Positions 17,230 through 25,641 of a DNA stretch of 64,000 nucleotides are shown piece by piece; position 1 is the stretch's first letter, and each line of letters opens with the position of its first letter. Where the stretch lies: NCBI GenBank assembly GCA_964545385.1, contig CAZJFG010000002.1, positions 1-64,000 on the forward strand, written 5' to 3'. Made by a program: the position numbers and the translations under genes. A model generated the notes under the pieces. That model searched no databases and was not told the origin of the DNA. It saw nothing but the letters and a program-made list of their open reading frames with translations. Origin of the DNA: GCA-002780795 sp964545385. Lineage in GTDB: Bacteria > Patescibacteriota > Microgenomatia > UBA1406 > GWC2-37-13.

Positions 17230-17685
17230 ATGAAACCAGAACAAAAAAAATACTTGATGATTGGCGGGATCGTGTTAGTTTTGTTAGTAGTTGGTTTTTT
17301 TGTTTTTAACCGAAATAAGAGCCAAACGGAAGAAGAGAAAGAACCGTTACCGACCGAAATGGTGATTCCGACCGTTGATGATTCTGTTCAAGTTAATCTT
17401 AAAGATGCTGGTAATGAAAAAGAAGTTATTTTGACGATCGAAAATGCGCCAAACGGTACAGAGTCGATAGATTATGAGCTTTCTTACAATACCGCTCAAC
17501 AAGGATTGCAAGGAGTAATTGGGACAATTAGCGAATCTAGTGATAGCTATGAAAAAAAACTGACTCTTGGTACTTGTTCTTCAGGTACCTGTGTCTATCA
17601 CGAGGTGGTTGGAAAGATTAAACTCAGTTTAAAGTTTAACGGTAGTTACGGTGAAAAAGTTTACGAAAAAGAATTCTCAATTTAA
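17230..17685 (+). CDS. Membrane-anchored protein of unknown function
   Basis: 151 residues, not assigned to a family. Residues 8-26 form a signal-anchor (YLMIGGIVLVLLVVGFFVF), then an acidic linker (SQTEEEKEPLPTEM) and a beta-rich extracytoplasmic domain with VNLKDAGNEKEVILTIENAP. Two cysteines in GTCSSGTCVYHE could pair. The domain looks like an immunoglobulin-like or similar beta-sandwich (inference from strand pattern only). The A/T-rich gap that follows contains the strong Shine-Dalgarno of rpsT. Confidence 0.7.
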   Translation: MKPEQKKYLMIGGIVLVLLVVGFFVFNRNKSQTEEEKEPLPTEMVIPTVDDSVQVNLKDAGNEKEVILTIENAPNGTESIDYELSYNTAQQGLQGVIGTISESSDSYEKKLTLGTCSSGTCVYHEVVGKIKLSLKFNGSYGEKVYEKEFSI

Positions 17686-17718
17686 TTATTTTAAATTTCA
17701 AATTTTAAATTTAGCGTT

Positions 17719-17726
17719 AGGAGGTG
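17719..17726 (+). promoter_or_regulatory. Strong Shine-Dalgarno of rpsT
   Basis: AGGAGGTG, nine bases before the rpsT ATG, is a near-perfect anti-SD match. Most genes in this window have no comparable site, so rpsT is an exception. Confidence 0.75.
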
Positions 17727-17735
17727 TTAGTATAA

Positions 17736-18005
17736 ATGCCTATTATCAAATCAGCTAAGAAAAAAATGCGACAAGACAAAAAAAGGAAAAGAAATAATGT
17801 TGTCTATCTAAATGCATATAAAGCAGCGATTAAAAAAGTCAAAGAAGCAAAAACAGCAGAAAAAGTAGAACAAGCTGTCAAAAAAGCTTATTCGAAACTG
17901 GATAAAGCAGTTAAAAAAAAGATAATTCATAAAAATAAAGCAGCAAGACTTAAAGCTGGCGTTGCTAAGTTCCTAAAACAAACAAAGACAAAAACTAAAA
18001 AATGA
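17736..18005 (+). CDS. rpsT: 30S ribosomal protein S20
   Basis: 89 residues, very basic three-helix protein that binds 16S rRNA early in 30S assembly. It begins MPIIKSAKKKMRQDKKRKRN, the typical IKSAKKR-like opening, and ends with RLKAGVAKFLKQTKTKTKK. Its stop overlaps the next gene's ATG by four bases, which ties a ribosomal protein to the following pilus-like genes. Confidence 0.93.
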   Translation: MPIIKSAKKKMRQDKKRKRNNVVYLNAYKAAIKKVKEAKTAEKVEQAVKKAYSKLDKAVKKKIIHKNKAARLKAGVAKFLKQTKTKTKK

Positions 18006-18526
18006 AATACAAAATTAACTTGCTTAGAGAAAAAAAAGACTCGACAACCGATCGAGTAATCTATTTTTCTCTGAATTATTTGCGCTATATTTTGGTAATT
18101 ACTCAAATTATTGTAATTTTTGTTTTTTTCTATCGATTTAAAGTTGACCAGGAGATAATCGATCTAAAAGAAGCTGTAGAACAGAAAAAAGAAATTGTTG
18201 AGATATCTAATTCTTTGTTAAAAGATGCTTCTGCGACGGAGCTAAAAATAAATCAAATCAAACCAATCCTTAAAAAACAGGAATATCTAACCAAGGAATT
18301 GGACTATATTCTTTCGATTTTTCCTGAAACGGTTTATCTTTCCAAGATGACGATTGACGATGAAAAGATAACTTTAGATTGTTGGACTAGCGACTCATCA
18401 GTAATAAAACTTTTTTATCAGAGACTTCTTAAAGAAAAAAAGTTCAAAGAAATTAATTTGATCAACCTTAAGAAAACGGAAATAAATTATACATTCACCG
18501 TCATTTTGACAAAATATGTCCAGTAA
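18002..18526 (+). CDS. PilN-like type IV pilus assembly protein
   Basis: 174 residues. It begins MKYKINLLREKK, which matches the short cytoplasmic INLLP-like motif that in PilN binds PilM, followed by one TM helix at about 28-46 and a coiled-coil-like segment (EIIDLKEAVEQKKEIVEISN). The rest is a small periplasmic/extracytoplasmic domain with a ferredoxin-like strand pattern. The next gene encodes a PilO-like partner, as in pilMNO operons. Assignment is by architecture and context rather than by strong sequence identity. Confidence 0.68.
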   Translation: MKYKINLLREKKDSTTDRVIYFSLNYLRYILVITQIIVIFVFFYRFKVDQEIIDLKEAVEQKKEIVEISNSLLKDASATELKINQIKPILKKQEYLTKELDYILSIFPETVYLSKMTIDDEKITLDCWTSDSSVIKLFYQRLLKEKKFKEINLINLKKTEINYTFTVILTKYVQ

Positions 18527-19106
18527 TTTTGATAAAAAAGCAATCTTGGACAAGATTTTTTCCAAAAAAGGGAAAGATTACTCTTATGCGGTGGGCTTTT
18601 TTTTGATTTTTTCTTTTTTTGTTTTTTTTGTTATTCGGCCCAATATTCTTTCGGTTTTTGAGTCAAATCTAAAGATCCAAAACCTTAAAAAAACAAACTC
18701 TCTTTACGAATATCAAATTCAGAATATTATAAATGCGCAGACGGTGCTTGTTGATGCACGGGATGATCTTTTCCTCCTTGATGAAGCCCTAAGCAGTAAA
18801 CCTCAGGTTAATCAGTTGATAGGAGACATTACAAAAACGGCGGAAAAAAATAATTTGACAATAGGAAAGATGAGTTTAGTTGATGTAAATTTAAAAGACA
18901 TAACAGCATCCGACCAATTAAAAACACTAACGTTTAATATGGAGCTTGTTGGCGATTTTGATAATTTTTTGAACTTAATGAAGGACATTTATAATCAACG
19001 AAGAGTTAAAATCTTGAAAAATATCGCTATTAGTCAAAGTGAAGAGGTAGGTACAGCAAGCGGTGAATTGAAAATTGAATTACAACTTGAGAGCTATTAT
19101 CTATGA
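18516..19106 (+). CDS. PilO-like type IV pilus assembly protein
   Basis: 196 residues. A single TM helix (FLIFSFFVFFVIRPNIL, about 28-48) is followed by a coiled coil and then a domain with TFNMELVGDFDNFLNLMKDI, the strand-helix pattern of PilO. It overlaps the PilN-like gene by 11 bases and the next gene by four. PilN and PilO form the inner-membrane alignment complex of type IV pili; PilM is not in this cluster, although a PilM-like domain may be in the protein at 29792. Confidence 0.65.
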   Translation: MSSNFDKKAILDKIFSKKGKDYSYAVGFFLIFSFFVFFVIRPNILSVFESNLKIQNLKKTNSLYEYQIQNIINAQTVLVDARDDLFLLDEALSSKPQVNQLIGDITKTAEKNNLTIGKMSLVDVNLKDITASDQLKTLTFNMELVGDFDNFLNLMKDIYNQRRVKILKNIAISQSEEVGTASGELKIELQLESYYL

Positions 19107-19300
19107 ACAGAAAAGAACTTTTTTTTATTTCAATAACAATTTTTTTAACAATTGTTGCTTGGGTGATTGTTGATGCATATAAAGTAGATTCAGCTATAAA
19201 AGTAGAAAAAGAAGAGTCGTCTTTGATTAATAAAAAACTCAATCTTGATATAACCGTATTAAAAACTCTTAAAGCAAAAAAGCCCTATGAGTTACAGTAA
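19103..19300 (+). CDS. Small single-pass membrane protein
   Basis: 65 residues, unrecognised. It has one TM helix (FFISITIFLTIVAWVIVDAY, 7-26) and a short, charged, possibly coiled-coil tail. It overlaps both neighbours (four bases upstream, 14 downstream), which strongly suggests a genuine gene of the PilN/PilO operon. It may be a minor component of the same envelope complex. Confidence 0.65.
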   Translation: MNRKELFFISITIFLTIVAWVIVDAYKVDSAIKVEKEESSLINKKLNLDITVLKTLKAKKPYELQ

Positions 19301-20552
19301 TTTATTTTTAAGAAAAGACAGGATTCATATTCCAACAGCCGCATTTTTAGCCGTGATTATCCTTATTGGAGTTTTTATGGCTAAAATGTTTACAAGCCAA
19401 CCGATTACTTCAAAGGCCAACAAAAAAGCATTAAAAAGAATTGAAGTAGTTAATTTATCTCACAATCAAGCAGCAGTTTTTTGGCAGACGGATAAAAAAG
19501 AAGTTGGATGGTTGGTTTACGGAGAATCGGAAAAAAAGTTGACAAATGTTGCCTTTGATGAAAGGGATGCTGGTGAAACAAAAAATAAATATCTGAATCA
19601 CTATGTCGTATTGAGGAACCTTAAGGAAAATTGCCTTTATTATTTTAAAATTGTTAGCGATAACCAGTTGGTTGCCGGAACTGATAACAATGCCTATAGA
19701 CTGCAAACAACAGCCAATATTTCCTCTGCAAGTAATATCAAACCGGCTTATGGGAAGGTATTGGCAGCCAACGGATCACCACTTACAAACGGAGTTGTAA
19801 TTCTTATGTTCGATAATGCTTTACCTTTGTTTAGTTTAGTAAAGCTATCTGGCGAATGGATGATTCCTTTAAACAATATTTTGGATGAAAAAAACAAAAA
19901 ACTAAAGATCATAGAAGATAAAGATATTGCTTCTATTGAGATTTATAGTGAAGAAGGTGAAAAAACCTCAATTAAAATTGCAGCAAAAAATTTAAGCCCT
20001 TTACCTCAGTCTGTTGTTATTGGTAAAGATTACAATTTTCTAGTAGAAGAAAGTGTACTTGGTTTAAATGACTACAATATCAATCCGAATAATCAAATTA
20101 GTATTGTTTATCCTAAGGAGAATAGCATTATTCCAGCTTCACAGCCGTTAATCAAGGGTTTAGCTATTCCAGGTAACGAAGTGTTTGTCTTTCTTAAATC
20201 TAAGCAAGACTATTCTTTTAGATCTATAACAGATAAAACTGGTATTTGGAAAATTGACATAACTCAGAGTTTACCGGCGGAAAAATATGAGATGGAACTT
20301 GTGACAAAAGATAGTTTAAATAAAGAAGTTAGATTAAAGAGAGCATTTACAATAGCAAAATCAGGAGAACAGGTAATGGGAGCGGCAACATCCGAAGGGA
20401 CTCTTGAAACCCCAACACCAGAACCTACTCAGATCGTGGCCAGCTCAACTCCAGTTCCTACAATTAGTAGAACTGGTTTTGATCTTTTGCCACTTTCTAT
20501 TATTAGCGGATCGCTTATTATTGTCGGGATCGGAATTATTCTTGCATTTTAG
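19287..20552 (+). CDS. FN3-like surface protein with C-terminal membrane anchor
   Basis: 421 residues. An N-terminal TM segment (about 17-35) is followed by a fibronectin-III / purple-acid-phosphatase-N-like domain (AAVFWQTDKKEVGWLVYGES and YVVLRNLKENCLYYFKI, about 50-145), a carboxypeptidase-regulatory-like middle part (GKVLAANGSPLTNGVVILMF) and an Ig-like domain (about 275-365). A Thr/Pro-rich spacer leads to SRTGFDLLPLS and a terminal hydrophobic helix with no basic tail, a layout like a sortase-sorted anchor with a degenerate motif. It lies in the operon with PilN/PilO-like genes and may be displayed on or near the pilus machine. Confidence 0.72.
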   Translation: MSYSNLFLRKDRIHIPTAAFLAVIILIGVFMAKMFTSQPITSKANKKALKRIEVVNLSHNQAAVFWQTDKKEVGWLVYGESEKKLTNVAFDERDAGETKNKYLNHYVVLRNLKENCLYYFKIVSDNQLVAGTDNNAYRLQTTANISSASNIKPAYGKVLAANGSPLTNGVVILMFDNALPLFSLVKLSGEWMIPLNNILDEKNKKLKIIEDKDIASIEIYSEEGEKTSIKIAAKNLSPLPQSVVIGKDYNFLVEESVLGLNDYNINPNNQISIVYPKENSIIPASQPLIKGLAIPGNEVFVFLKSKQDYSFRSITDKTGIWKIDITQSLPAEKYEMELVTKDSLNKEVRLKRAFTIAKSGEQVMGAATSEGTLETPTPEPTQIVASSTPVPTISRTGFDLLPLSIISGSLIIVGIGIILAF

Positions 20553-20565
20553 AGATGTTTTCTTA

Positions 20566-20571
20566 TAAAAT
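20566..20571 (+). promoter_or_regulatory. -10 element, leaderless position
   Basis: TAAAAT (within TATAAAAT) ends six bases before the ATG at 20578, the same spacing as at other unlinked starts in this window. Confidence 0.45.
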
Positions 20572-20577
20572 CAATAT

Positions 20578-21225
20578 ATGGATTTAGTTTCTTTTTTAGG
20601 CTCGGTAAATAAAATAAGCTTGATTGCTTTCTTTTTTATGCTGGGTATTTTAGTATACGAGATAATTCTTTTCAGAAAAGAAGCTTGGCAAAAAACTAAA
20701 CCAAAAGTTCCCAATTTTCAGGATAATCTTAATCCACAACTGGCTCAGGCATCAACTATTATTGAAGAAAAAACAGCAAAAGTAACAAGACCAAATAACT
20801 TAATTTTGATTGTTTCAATAGTCTTGGTTATTTTATTTGGGATAGCTTCTTTTATTGGTTTTTTTCAAACAAACAGTAAAACCAGTATTTCAACAAAAAT
20901 AACTCCTACTCCACTGATTGATTTTGTTACCTCTAAAGGAATTAAGATTTATAATAACGATTTTCAGCCGATTCCGGAAAGTTCGCTAGGCAATATTTTA
21001 CCGGGAGAAGAAATCATAATAGGTGTTGAAACAATCGGAGAAGTAGATATTGATAGGGCCAGACTTAGAGTCAATAAACAAAACTGGGATAACGGAGACA
21101 TAACTTTAAATTATTCTGATGAATTAAAAGTATATTATAAAAGGTATACAGTGGCAACAGGCGAATCAAAACTAAAAATTGAAGCCCAACTCCATTCGTC
21201 CAGCGAAGGATGGCTTGGAGATTGA
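20578..21225 (+). CDS. Two-TM membrane protein of unknown function
   Basis: 215 residues, unrecognised. Two hydrophobic helices (about 14-29 and 80-99) surround a cytoplasmic or linker segment of some 50 residues; the C-terminal 110 residues are beta-rich and include ILPGEEIIIGVETIGEVDID, reminiscent of an extracellular beta-sandwich. The gene has its own putative -10 and lies between two proteins with C-terminal anchors, so it probably belongs to the same surface module. Confidence 0.62.
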   Translation: MDLVSFLGSVNKISLIAFFFMLGILVYEIILFRKEAWQKTKPKVPNFQDNLNPQLAQASTIIEEKTAKVTRPNNLILIVSIVLVILFGIASFIGFFQTNSKTSISTKITPTPLIDFVTSKGIKIYNNDFQPIPESSLGNILPGEEIIIGVETIGEVDIDRARLRVNKQNWDNGDITLNYSDELKVYYKRYTVATGESKLKIEAQLHSSSEGWLGD

Positions 21226-21227
21226 TT

Positions 21228-21719
21228 ATGTTTAAAAATAAACCCAAAATCACCACTTTTTTACTCGTTTTTGTTACAGTATTTTTGATTGGTGCCATTT
21301 TCTATATCAGTACTTTACTTACTTCAGAAACAAAAAGTGAAACGCAAACTTCCCAGATTGCGCCTAGAAAGACTAAGGCGGCTAGTGTCACCTATTCTAA
21401 ACTTATCGTTTTGAACGAAGTAGCGCCCGAACCGACATTAATACCAAGTCCAACTATTATGGAAGAAGAGCAGGAGAGTGTTGCCTTTAGCCAAACCCAA
21501 ACGGAAGAGGAAATTGTCGAGACACCGTCTCCCACACCGACGGAGACGATTTTAGCTTATGTTAACCCAACAACCACAGAAGAAGCTACTTCAGAGGCAG
21601 AAACGACCACTTTAACACCGACTAAAGTTCAGAATCTCCCAGATACTGGTTTTATTTATAACGGATTGATTATTTTTGCGGCAGCAATGGTTTTAGTTTT
21701 CTTTTCCTTCCTCTTCTAA
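21228..21719 (+). CDS. LPxTG-type surface protein
   Basis: 163 residues from the ATG at 21228, which begins three bases after the preceding stop; an upstream in-frame ATG at 21210 would overlap it. N-terminal TM (TTFLLVFVTVFLIGAIFYI), a long Thr/Glu/Pro-rich stalk, then LPDTG at 137-141 followed by a hydrophobic helix ending FSFLF. The LPxTG-like motif suggests processing by a sortase such as the one at 31829, but the usual positively charged tail after the helix is missing. The 3' end overlaps the convergent LCP gene by 27 bases. Confidence 0.72.
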   Translation: MFKNKPKITTFLLVFVTVFLIGAIFYISTLLTSETKSETQTSQIAPRKTKAASVTYSKLIVLNEVAPEPTLIPSPTIMEEEQESVAFSQTQTEEEIVETPSPTPTETILAYVNPTTTEEATSEAETTTLTPTKVQNLPDTGFIYNGLIIFAAAMVLVFFSFLF

Positions 21720-22739
21720 TTTATCCTCGATGTATTGATGAATTGTTTCGAAAGAACCGTTTTGCTTCGGAATTAAAACATACTTGCCATCATATTCATA
21801 ATATGGAGGAACAATAAAAAAATCCTCAGGAAGTGTAATCTGTTTTTGAGTTAATCCTTTTTTTTCAAAAAATTTTTTGAAAATGATGTTTTTGGCGATA
21901 ATCGATGCTTGTTGATTGGTGATATCTCGATTAACAAGCTGGTTTAGTTGTTGGTAAAGTTTATCCAGGTTTGAGACGTCTGGTTTCTGCAACAGTTGAA
22001 TAAGTTTTTTTTCTAAGGTAATAATTACTTTTTGTTGTCTTTTTTCCCTGGCAAAATCACTTCCTTCTTCACCTTCAGCGTGTCTTGAACGGACAAATTT
22101 TAAGGCAGTTTCACCATCCATTTTTGTAAGCCCTTTGTCAAAATGGACTGTCTCGTAACGACATTTATATTTAGGATCATTGCCACCACAGTCGTCATTT
22201 TCCCGCCCGACAATGGGAAATTCATTGTCGGTGAAGGCGGTTTCGACATTTATTTCTATACCTCCGATAAAATCAATCAATTGCTCGAATTTACTAAAAT
22301 CGATTACCACTGCATAGTGAATTGGTTGGCCGACTATTGAAGAAACTTCGGCTTTGGCAAGCTTTATTCCGTCTTCCGGATTGCCATTTTTGGCAAAACC
22401 ATAGGCGTAAGCGCTGTTTATTCTGTCTCGAAGCGTGTCACTCCAAATATCTCGCGGAACAGAAACCGTGGTAATTTGATTGTTTTCAAAATTGTAGTTT
22501 GCAAGAATAATTGAGTCGGAAAGATAAGGCCCGTCGTTGCTTTCTCCGGGGATTCCAAGGACCAAGATATTAACCTGATTGTCATAAGTTTTTAAAGAAT
22601 CTTTGGAAAAAAGAGTTTTGACAGGTGATATTTTCAAAGTTTTTGTGGCAAAAATATAGTAGGGTTTTAACCAAAAAAAAAGAAAAGTTAAGATTACCAA
22701 GAATACTATAAATATTCTTCCAAAAATTTTTATCTTCAT
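21693..22739 (-). CDS. LytR-CpsA-Psr (LCP) family protein
   Basis: 348 residues. One N-terminal TM helix, then the LCP domain: VNILVLGIPGESNDGPYLSD, TTVSVPRDIWSDTLRDRINS, and later EIDVNVETAF-like strands and ALKFVRSRHAEGEEGSDFAR, which carries the conserved arginines. LCP enzymes transfer lipid-linked polymers to peptidoglycan or proteins outside the membrane, which fits the glycan genes at 8721-13546. A cysteine pair (DDCGGNDPKYKCRYE) may form a disulfide. It is convergent with the LPxTG gene and follows tpiA. Confidence 0.9.
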   Translation of the reverse strand: MKIKIFGRIFIVFLVILTFLFFWLKPYYIFATKTLKISPVKTLFSKDSLKTYDNQVNILVLGIPGESNDGPYLSDSIILANYNFENNQITTVSVPRDIWSDTLRDRINSAYAYGFAKNGNPEDGIKLAKAEVSSIVGQPIHYAVVIDFSKFEQLIDFIGGIEINVETAFTDNEFPIVGRENDDCGGNDPKYKCRYETVHFDKGLTKMDGETALKFVRSRHAEGEEGSDFAREKRQQKVIITLEKKLIQLLQKPDVSNLDKLYQQLNQLVNRDITNQQASIIAKNIIFKKFFEKKGLTQKQITLPEDFFIVPPYYEYDGKYVLIPKQNGSFETIHQYIEDKLEEEGKEN

Positions 22740-22746
22740 GATTTTC

Positions 22747-23391
22747 TTATTCTAATATCTTATAAAAACTTTGTGGGTTAAGCGAAGCACCGCCAACCAA
22801 AAGTCCATTTATTTTATCAGATTGCAGGTAATCTTTAACGTTTTTTTCGCTGACCGATCCGCCATACAGATATGATACTTCCAAAGGAAGATTGAGTTTA
22901 TTTTTTAGCTCAATTACCCTGTCAACAGGTTCGTTTAATCCCGTTCCAATCGAAGCCGGTGGTTCGTAGGCAATGATTTTTACTCCGGCATCAGGAAGAT
23001 AATCGTTTTGGTCGCGAATACAATGAATCGGTTCGATCCGGTATTTTTTTGCCAGCGAAATTTTTTTGGCAATTATTTCGTTTGTCTCACCAAAGTTTTT
23101 TCTTCTCTCACTATGTCCTACAATCGCATATTCGGCCAATCCTTGAAGGGATTTGGCTGTTGTTTCACCGGTTACAGCTCCTTCTTCAAAGCCAGATAAA
23201 TCTTGAACACCAAGTTTTAAGCCTTTAACTTCGTTAATTTTCTGCTTGATTGCTAGAAGAAAAGGAAATGGAGTACAAATAACAATAATTCTGTCAGGAT
23301 ATGGTTGGTATAGTTTCAGGAATTCCGTGATCCAACTTTCAGCTTCATAAAGATTTTTATTTGCTTTCCAGTTGGCAACTATGTATTTCAT
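22747..23391 (-). CDS. tpiA: Triosephosphate isomerase
   Basis: Interconverts dihydroxyacetone phosphate and glyceraldehyde 3-phosphate in glycolysis. 214 residues, shorter than the usual 250 and closer to archaeal enzymes. Active-site parts are present: N and K in VANWKANKN, the histidine in YAIVGHSERRKNFGET, and the glutamate in IIAYEPPASIGTG, with the phosphate-binding YGGSVSEKN and GLLVGGASL near the end. On the minus strand TAAAAT (23399-23404) ends seven bases before the ATG, a leaderless promoter position. Confidence 0.93.
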   Translation of the reverse strand: MKYIVANWKANKNLYEAESWITEFLKLYQPYPDRIIVICTPFPFLLAIKQKINEVKGLKLGVQDLSGFEEGAVTGETTAKSLQGLAEYAIVGHSERRKNFGETNEIIAKKISLAKKYRIEPIHCIRDQNDYLPDAGVKIIAYEPPASIGTGLNEPVDRVIELKNKLNLPLEVSYLYGGSVSEKNVKDYLQSDKINGLLVGGASLNPQSFYKILE

Positions 23392-23401
23392 AATTTATAT
23401 T

Positions 23402-23866
23402 TTATACGTTTATTCCCATTTCTTGTAATGGTTTTTTGGAAAGAGTATCGGCCTCTTGGTTTTTTTCCCTGGGAATCCATTTAATTTCATATTCAAAGTT
23501 TTTCAAAAGTTCGAGAGTCTCAAAAAGGAGTTTTTTAAGATGAGGATGATTTTTGTGAGGGTGCCAAACTGTTTTTTTCTTGTTCCAACCCCATTTTTTA
23601 GCGACCATATTGTAAACAAGATTACTGTCGGTATAGATAGCCAACTGGTGGTTAGCGATTGATGGCTGGTTACTGGTAGTCAAAAACTTAAGAGCTGCAA
23701 GCAAAGCGTGGTATTCGGCCAGGTTGTTAGTCATGCCTTCACCGGACCCGATTACTTTAGAATTTTTAAAAACAGTTGTTCCATTTTTTTTAATTAAAAA
23801 ACCCCAAGCAGCAGTTCCTCCCGGATTTTTTGGTCCGCAAGCGCCATCAAAATAAATTTCGATCAT
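23402..23866 (-). CDS. rnhA: Ribonuclease HI
   Basis: Cuts the RNA strand of RNA-DNA hybrids. 154 residues from the ATG at 23866 (IEIYFDGACGPKNPGGTAA); starts further upstream would add unrelated sequence and run into the divergent gene. Catalytic acidic residues are in YFDGAC, the LAEYHAL helix, IYTDSNLV and the EADTLSK near the end. Its TATAAT on the minus strand ends six bases before the ATG and overlaps the promoter of the divergent helicase gene. Confidence 0.92.
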   Translation of the reverse strand: MIEIYFDGACGPKNPGGTAAWGFLIKKNGTTVFKNSKVIGSGEGMTNNLAEYHALLAALKFLTTSNQPSIANHQLAIYTDSNLVYNMVAKKWGWNKKKTVWHPHKNHPHLKKLLFETLELLKNFEYEIKWIPREKNQEADTLSKKPLQEMGINV

Positions 23867-23868
23867 GC

Positions 23869-23880
23869 TATTATTATAAT
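23869..23880. promoter_or_regulatory. Overlapping divergent -10 elements of rnhA and uvrD-like gene
   Basis: TATTATTATAAT contains a TATAAT for the minus strand (plus ATTATA at 23873-23878, six bases from rnhA ATG) and TATTAT/TATAAT for the plus strand, all within 16 bases between the two start codons. Both transcripts would be leaderless or nearly so. Confidence 0.5.
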
Positions 23881-23882
23881 CT

Positions 23883-25628
23883 ATGGTCTTTGATAATTTG
23901 AACGAAAAACAACAGGAGGCAGTCAAAAATATTGAAGGAGCATCTGTTATTCTTGCCGGCGCCGGAAGCGGTAAAACACGAGTTTTGATCTCGAAAGTTC
24001 TTAATCTTATTAAAAATCACCAGGTTGATCCATATTCGATTTTAATGATTACATTTACAAATAAAGCTGCCGGCGAGATGAAAGAGAGGATCGGCAGGCG
24101 CCTTGGATTTGTTGGTACCTTTCACGCTTTTTGTGCAAAGATTCTTCGGATTGAGGGTGAGGTAATCGGTTTAGAACGAAAGTTTACGATTTATGATGAC
24201 GATGATCAGATTGATCTTCTTAAACAGATATTGAAAAAAATGGAGTCAAAAAAATTTACTCCAAGCTATTTTTTAAACAGAATTTCTGCAGCCAAAAATC
24301 AACTGATCGATTACAAAAGGTATTCGGAATTTTTTTCAGATTACAACGCTCCGTTTGTTAGTGAAGTTTATGAAAAGTATCAAAAAGCCCTGAAAAAAAA
24401 TAGGGCAGTTGATTTTGACGACTTGCTTGTTTTGACAGTAAGACTTTTTAAGAAAAACGAAAAAATTCTTGAAAAATATCAGAAGCGTTACCGCCATATT
24501 CTTGTCGACGAGTTTCAGGATACAAACTATGCACAGTATGCGATTATTCGACTGCTAGGCGAGAAATATAAAAACGTAACCGTGGTTGGTGATTTTTCCC
24601 AAAGCATCTATTCCTGGCGGGGCGCAGATATAAAAAACCTGGAAAAATTTCAGGCGGACTTTCCAAAGTCAAAAGTTATTTATCTTGAGGAGAATTACCG
24701 GTCAACTCAGAAAATTCTTGACTTTGCTACCATGATAATTGCTAAAAATCAAACTCATCCTATTTTGCAGCTTTTTACTAAAAATAATGAAGGAGAGGAG
24801 ATTGATTTTCGGGAACTCGAAAACGAAGAACAGGAAGCAATTTTTATCGCTCGAGAAATAATTCAGCTGTCCAAAAACAAAGTTCATCCCAACTTTGCTG
24901 TTCTGTACCGAACCAACGCCCAGTCACGGGTAATCGAGGAGGTTTTTTTGCACTACGGTTTACCTTATGTTTTAGTCGGTGGAACCCGATTTTATGAGCG
25001 GCGGGAGATAAAAGATGTTTTGGCATACTTGCGGCTTTTGGTCAATCCGGAAGACTCGGTTTCCCTTGAGCGAATAAAAAAAATTGGCAAAAGGAAATTT
25101 GATAAATTTAAAGAACTTTATAACGAAATTAAAGATGAAATCGAAAAAAAGCCAACCGATCAGCTAATGGAACTAATATTTGAAAAGACAAAGTATTTGG
25201 AGATATATAATGTTTCCGATGAGACTGATTTTTCCCGTTTGGAAAACATTAAGGAGTTAAAATCTGTGGCGATAAGCTACCCCAAACTCACAGAGTTTTT
25301 GGAACAAGTAGCTTTGGTTGAGTCAGAATATTTTGCCGGCGAGAAAAAGGCTTCGGGTGATGAAGGAATTAAGTTGATGACGCTCCATCAGGCAAAAGGC
25401 CTTGAGTTTCCATATGTTTTTATTGTCGGAGTTGAAGAGGGGATATTACCTCATAGCCGCTCGATTGACGATGTATTTGCTCTGGAGGAAGAAAGAAGGC
25501 TTTTTTATGTAGGAATAACTCGAGCCCAGAAAAAACTCTACATTACGTATGTAAGACGAAGATTTATTTTTGGACGGCGATCCGAGACGCTAAAATCACG
25601 ATTTATCATGGAAACAGGTGATTTTTGA
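23883..25628 (+). CDS. UvrD/PcrA/Rep-type DNA helicase, short form
   Basis: 581 residues against about 700 in most UvrD-like helicases. Motifs of superfamily 1A are in order: Q motif LNEKQQEAV, Walker A AGAGSGKTRVLI, Ia ITFTNKAAGEMKER, II HILVDEFQDTNYAQY, III VVGDFSQSIYSWRGAD, IV YRTNAQSR, V LMTLHQAKGLEFPYVFI and VI EEERRLFYVGITRAQKKLY. The shortening is mainly in the 2B part and at the C-terminus. A 3'-5' helicase for repair and replication restart. The start lies directly under the divergent promoter; its end overlaps an upstream candidate start of the next gene. Confidence 0.93.
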   Translation: MVFDNLNEKQQEAVKNIEGASVILAGAGSGKTRVLISKVLNLIKNHQVDPYSILMITFTNKAAGEMKERIGRRLGFVGTFHAFCAKILRIEGEVIGLERKFTIYDDDDQIDLLKQILKKMESKKFTPSYFLNRISAAKNQLIDYKRYSEFFSDYNAPFVSEVYEKYQKALKKNRAVDFDDLLVLTVRLFKKNEKILEKYQKRYRHILVDEFQDTNYAQYAIIRLLGEKYKNVTVVGDFSQSIYSWRGADIKNLEKFQADFPKSKVIYLEENYRSTQKILDFATMIIAKNQTHPILQLFTKNNEGEEIDFRELENEEQEAIFIAREIIQLSKNKVHPNFAVLYRTNAQSRVIEEVFLHYGLPYVLVGGTRFYERREIKDVLAYLRLLVNPEDSVSLERIKKIGKRKFDKFKELYNEIKDEIEKKPTDQLMELIFEKTKYLEIYNVSDETDFSRLENIKELKSVAISYPKLTEFLEQVALVESEYFAGEKKASGDEGIKLMTLHQAKGLEFPYVFIVGVEEGILPHSRSIDDVFALEEERRLFYVGITRAQKKLYITYVRRRFIFGRRSETLKSRFIMETGDF

Positions 25629-25634
25629 TATAAT
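25629..25634 (+). promoter_or_regulatory. -10 element that fixes the start of the acyltransferase
   Basis: TATAAT straddles the end of the helicase gene and ends seven bases before the ATG at 25642; this argues for 25642 over the upstream ATG at 25618. Confidence 0.5.
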
Positions 25635-25641
25635 TTACCTT

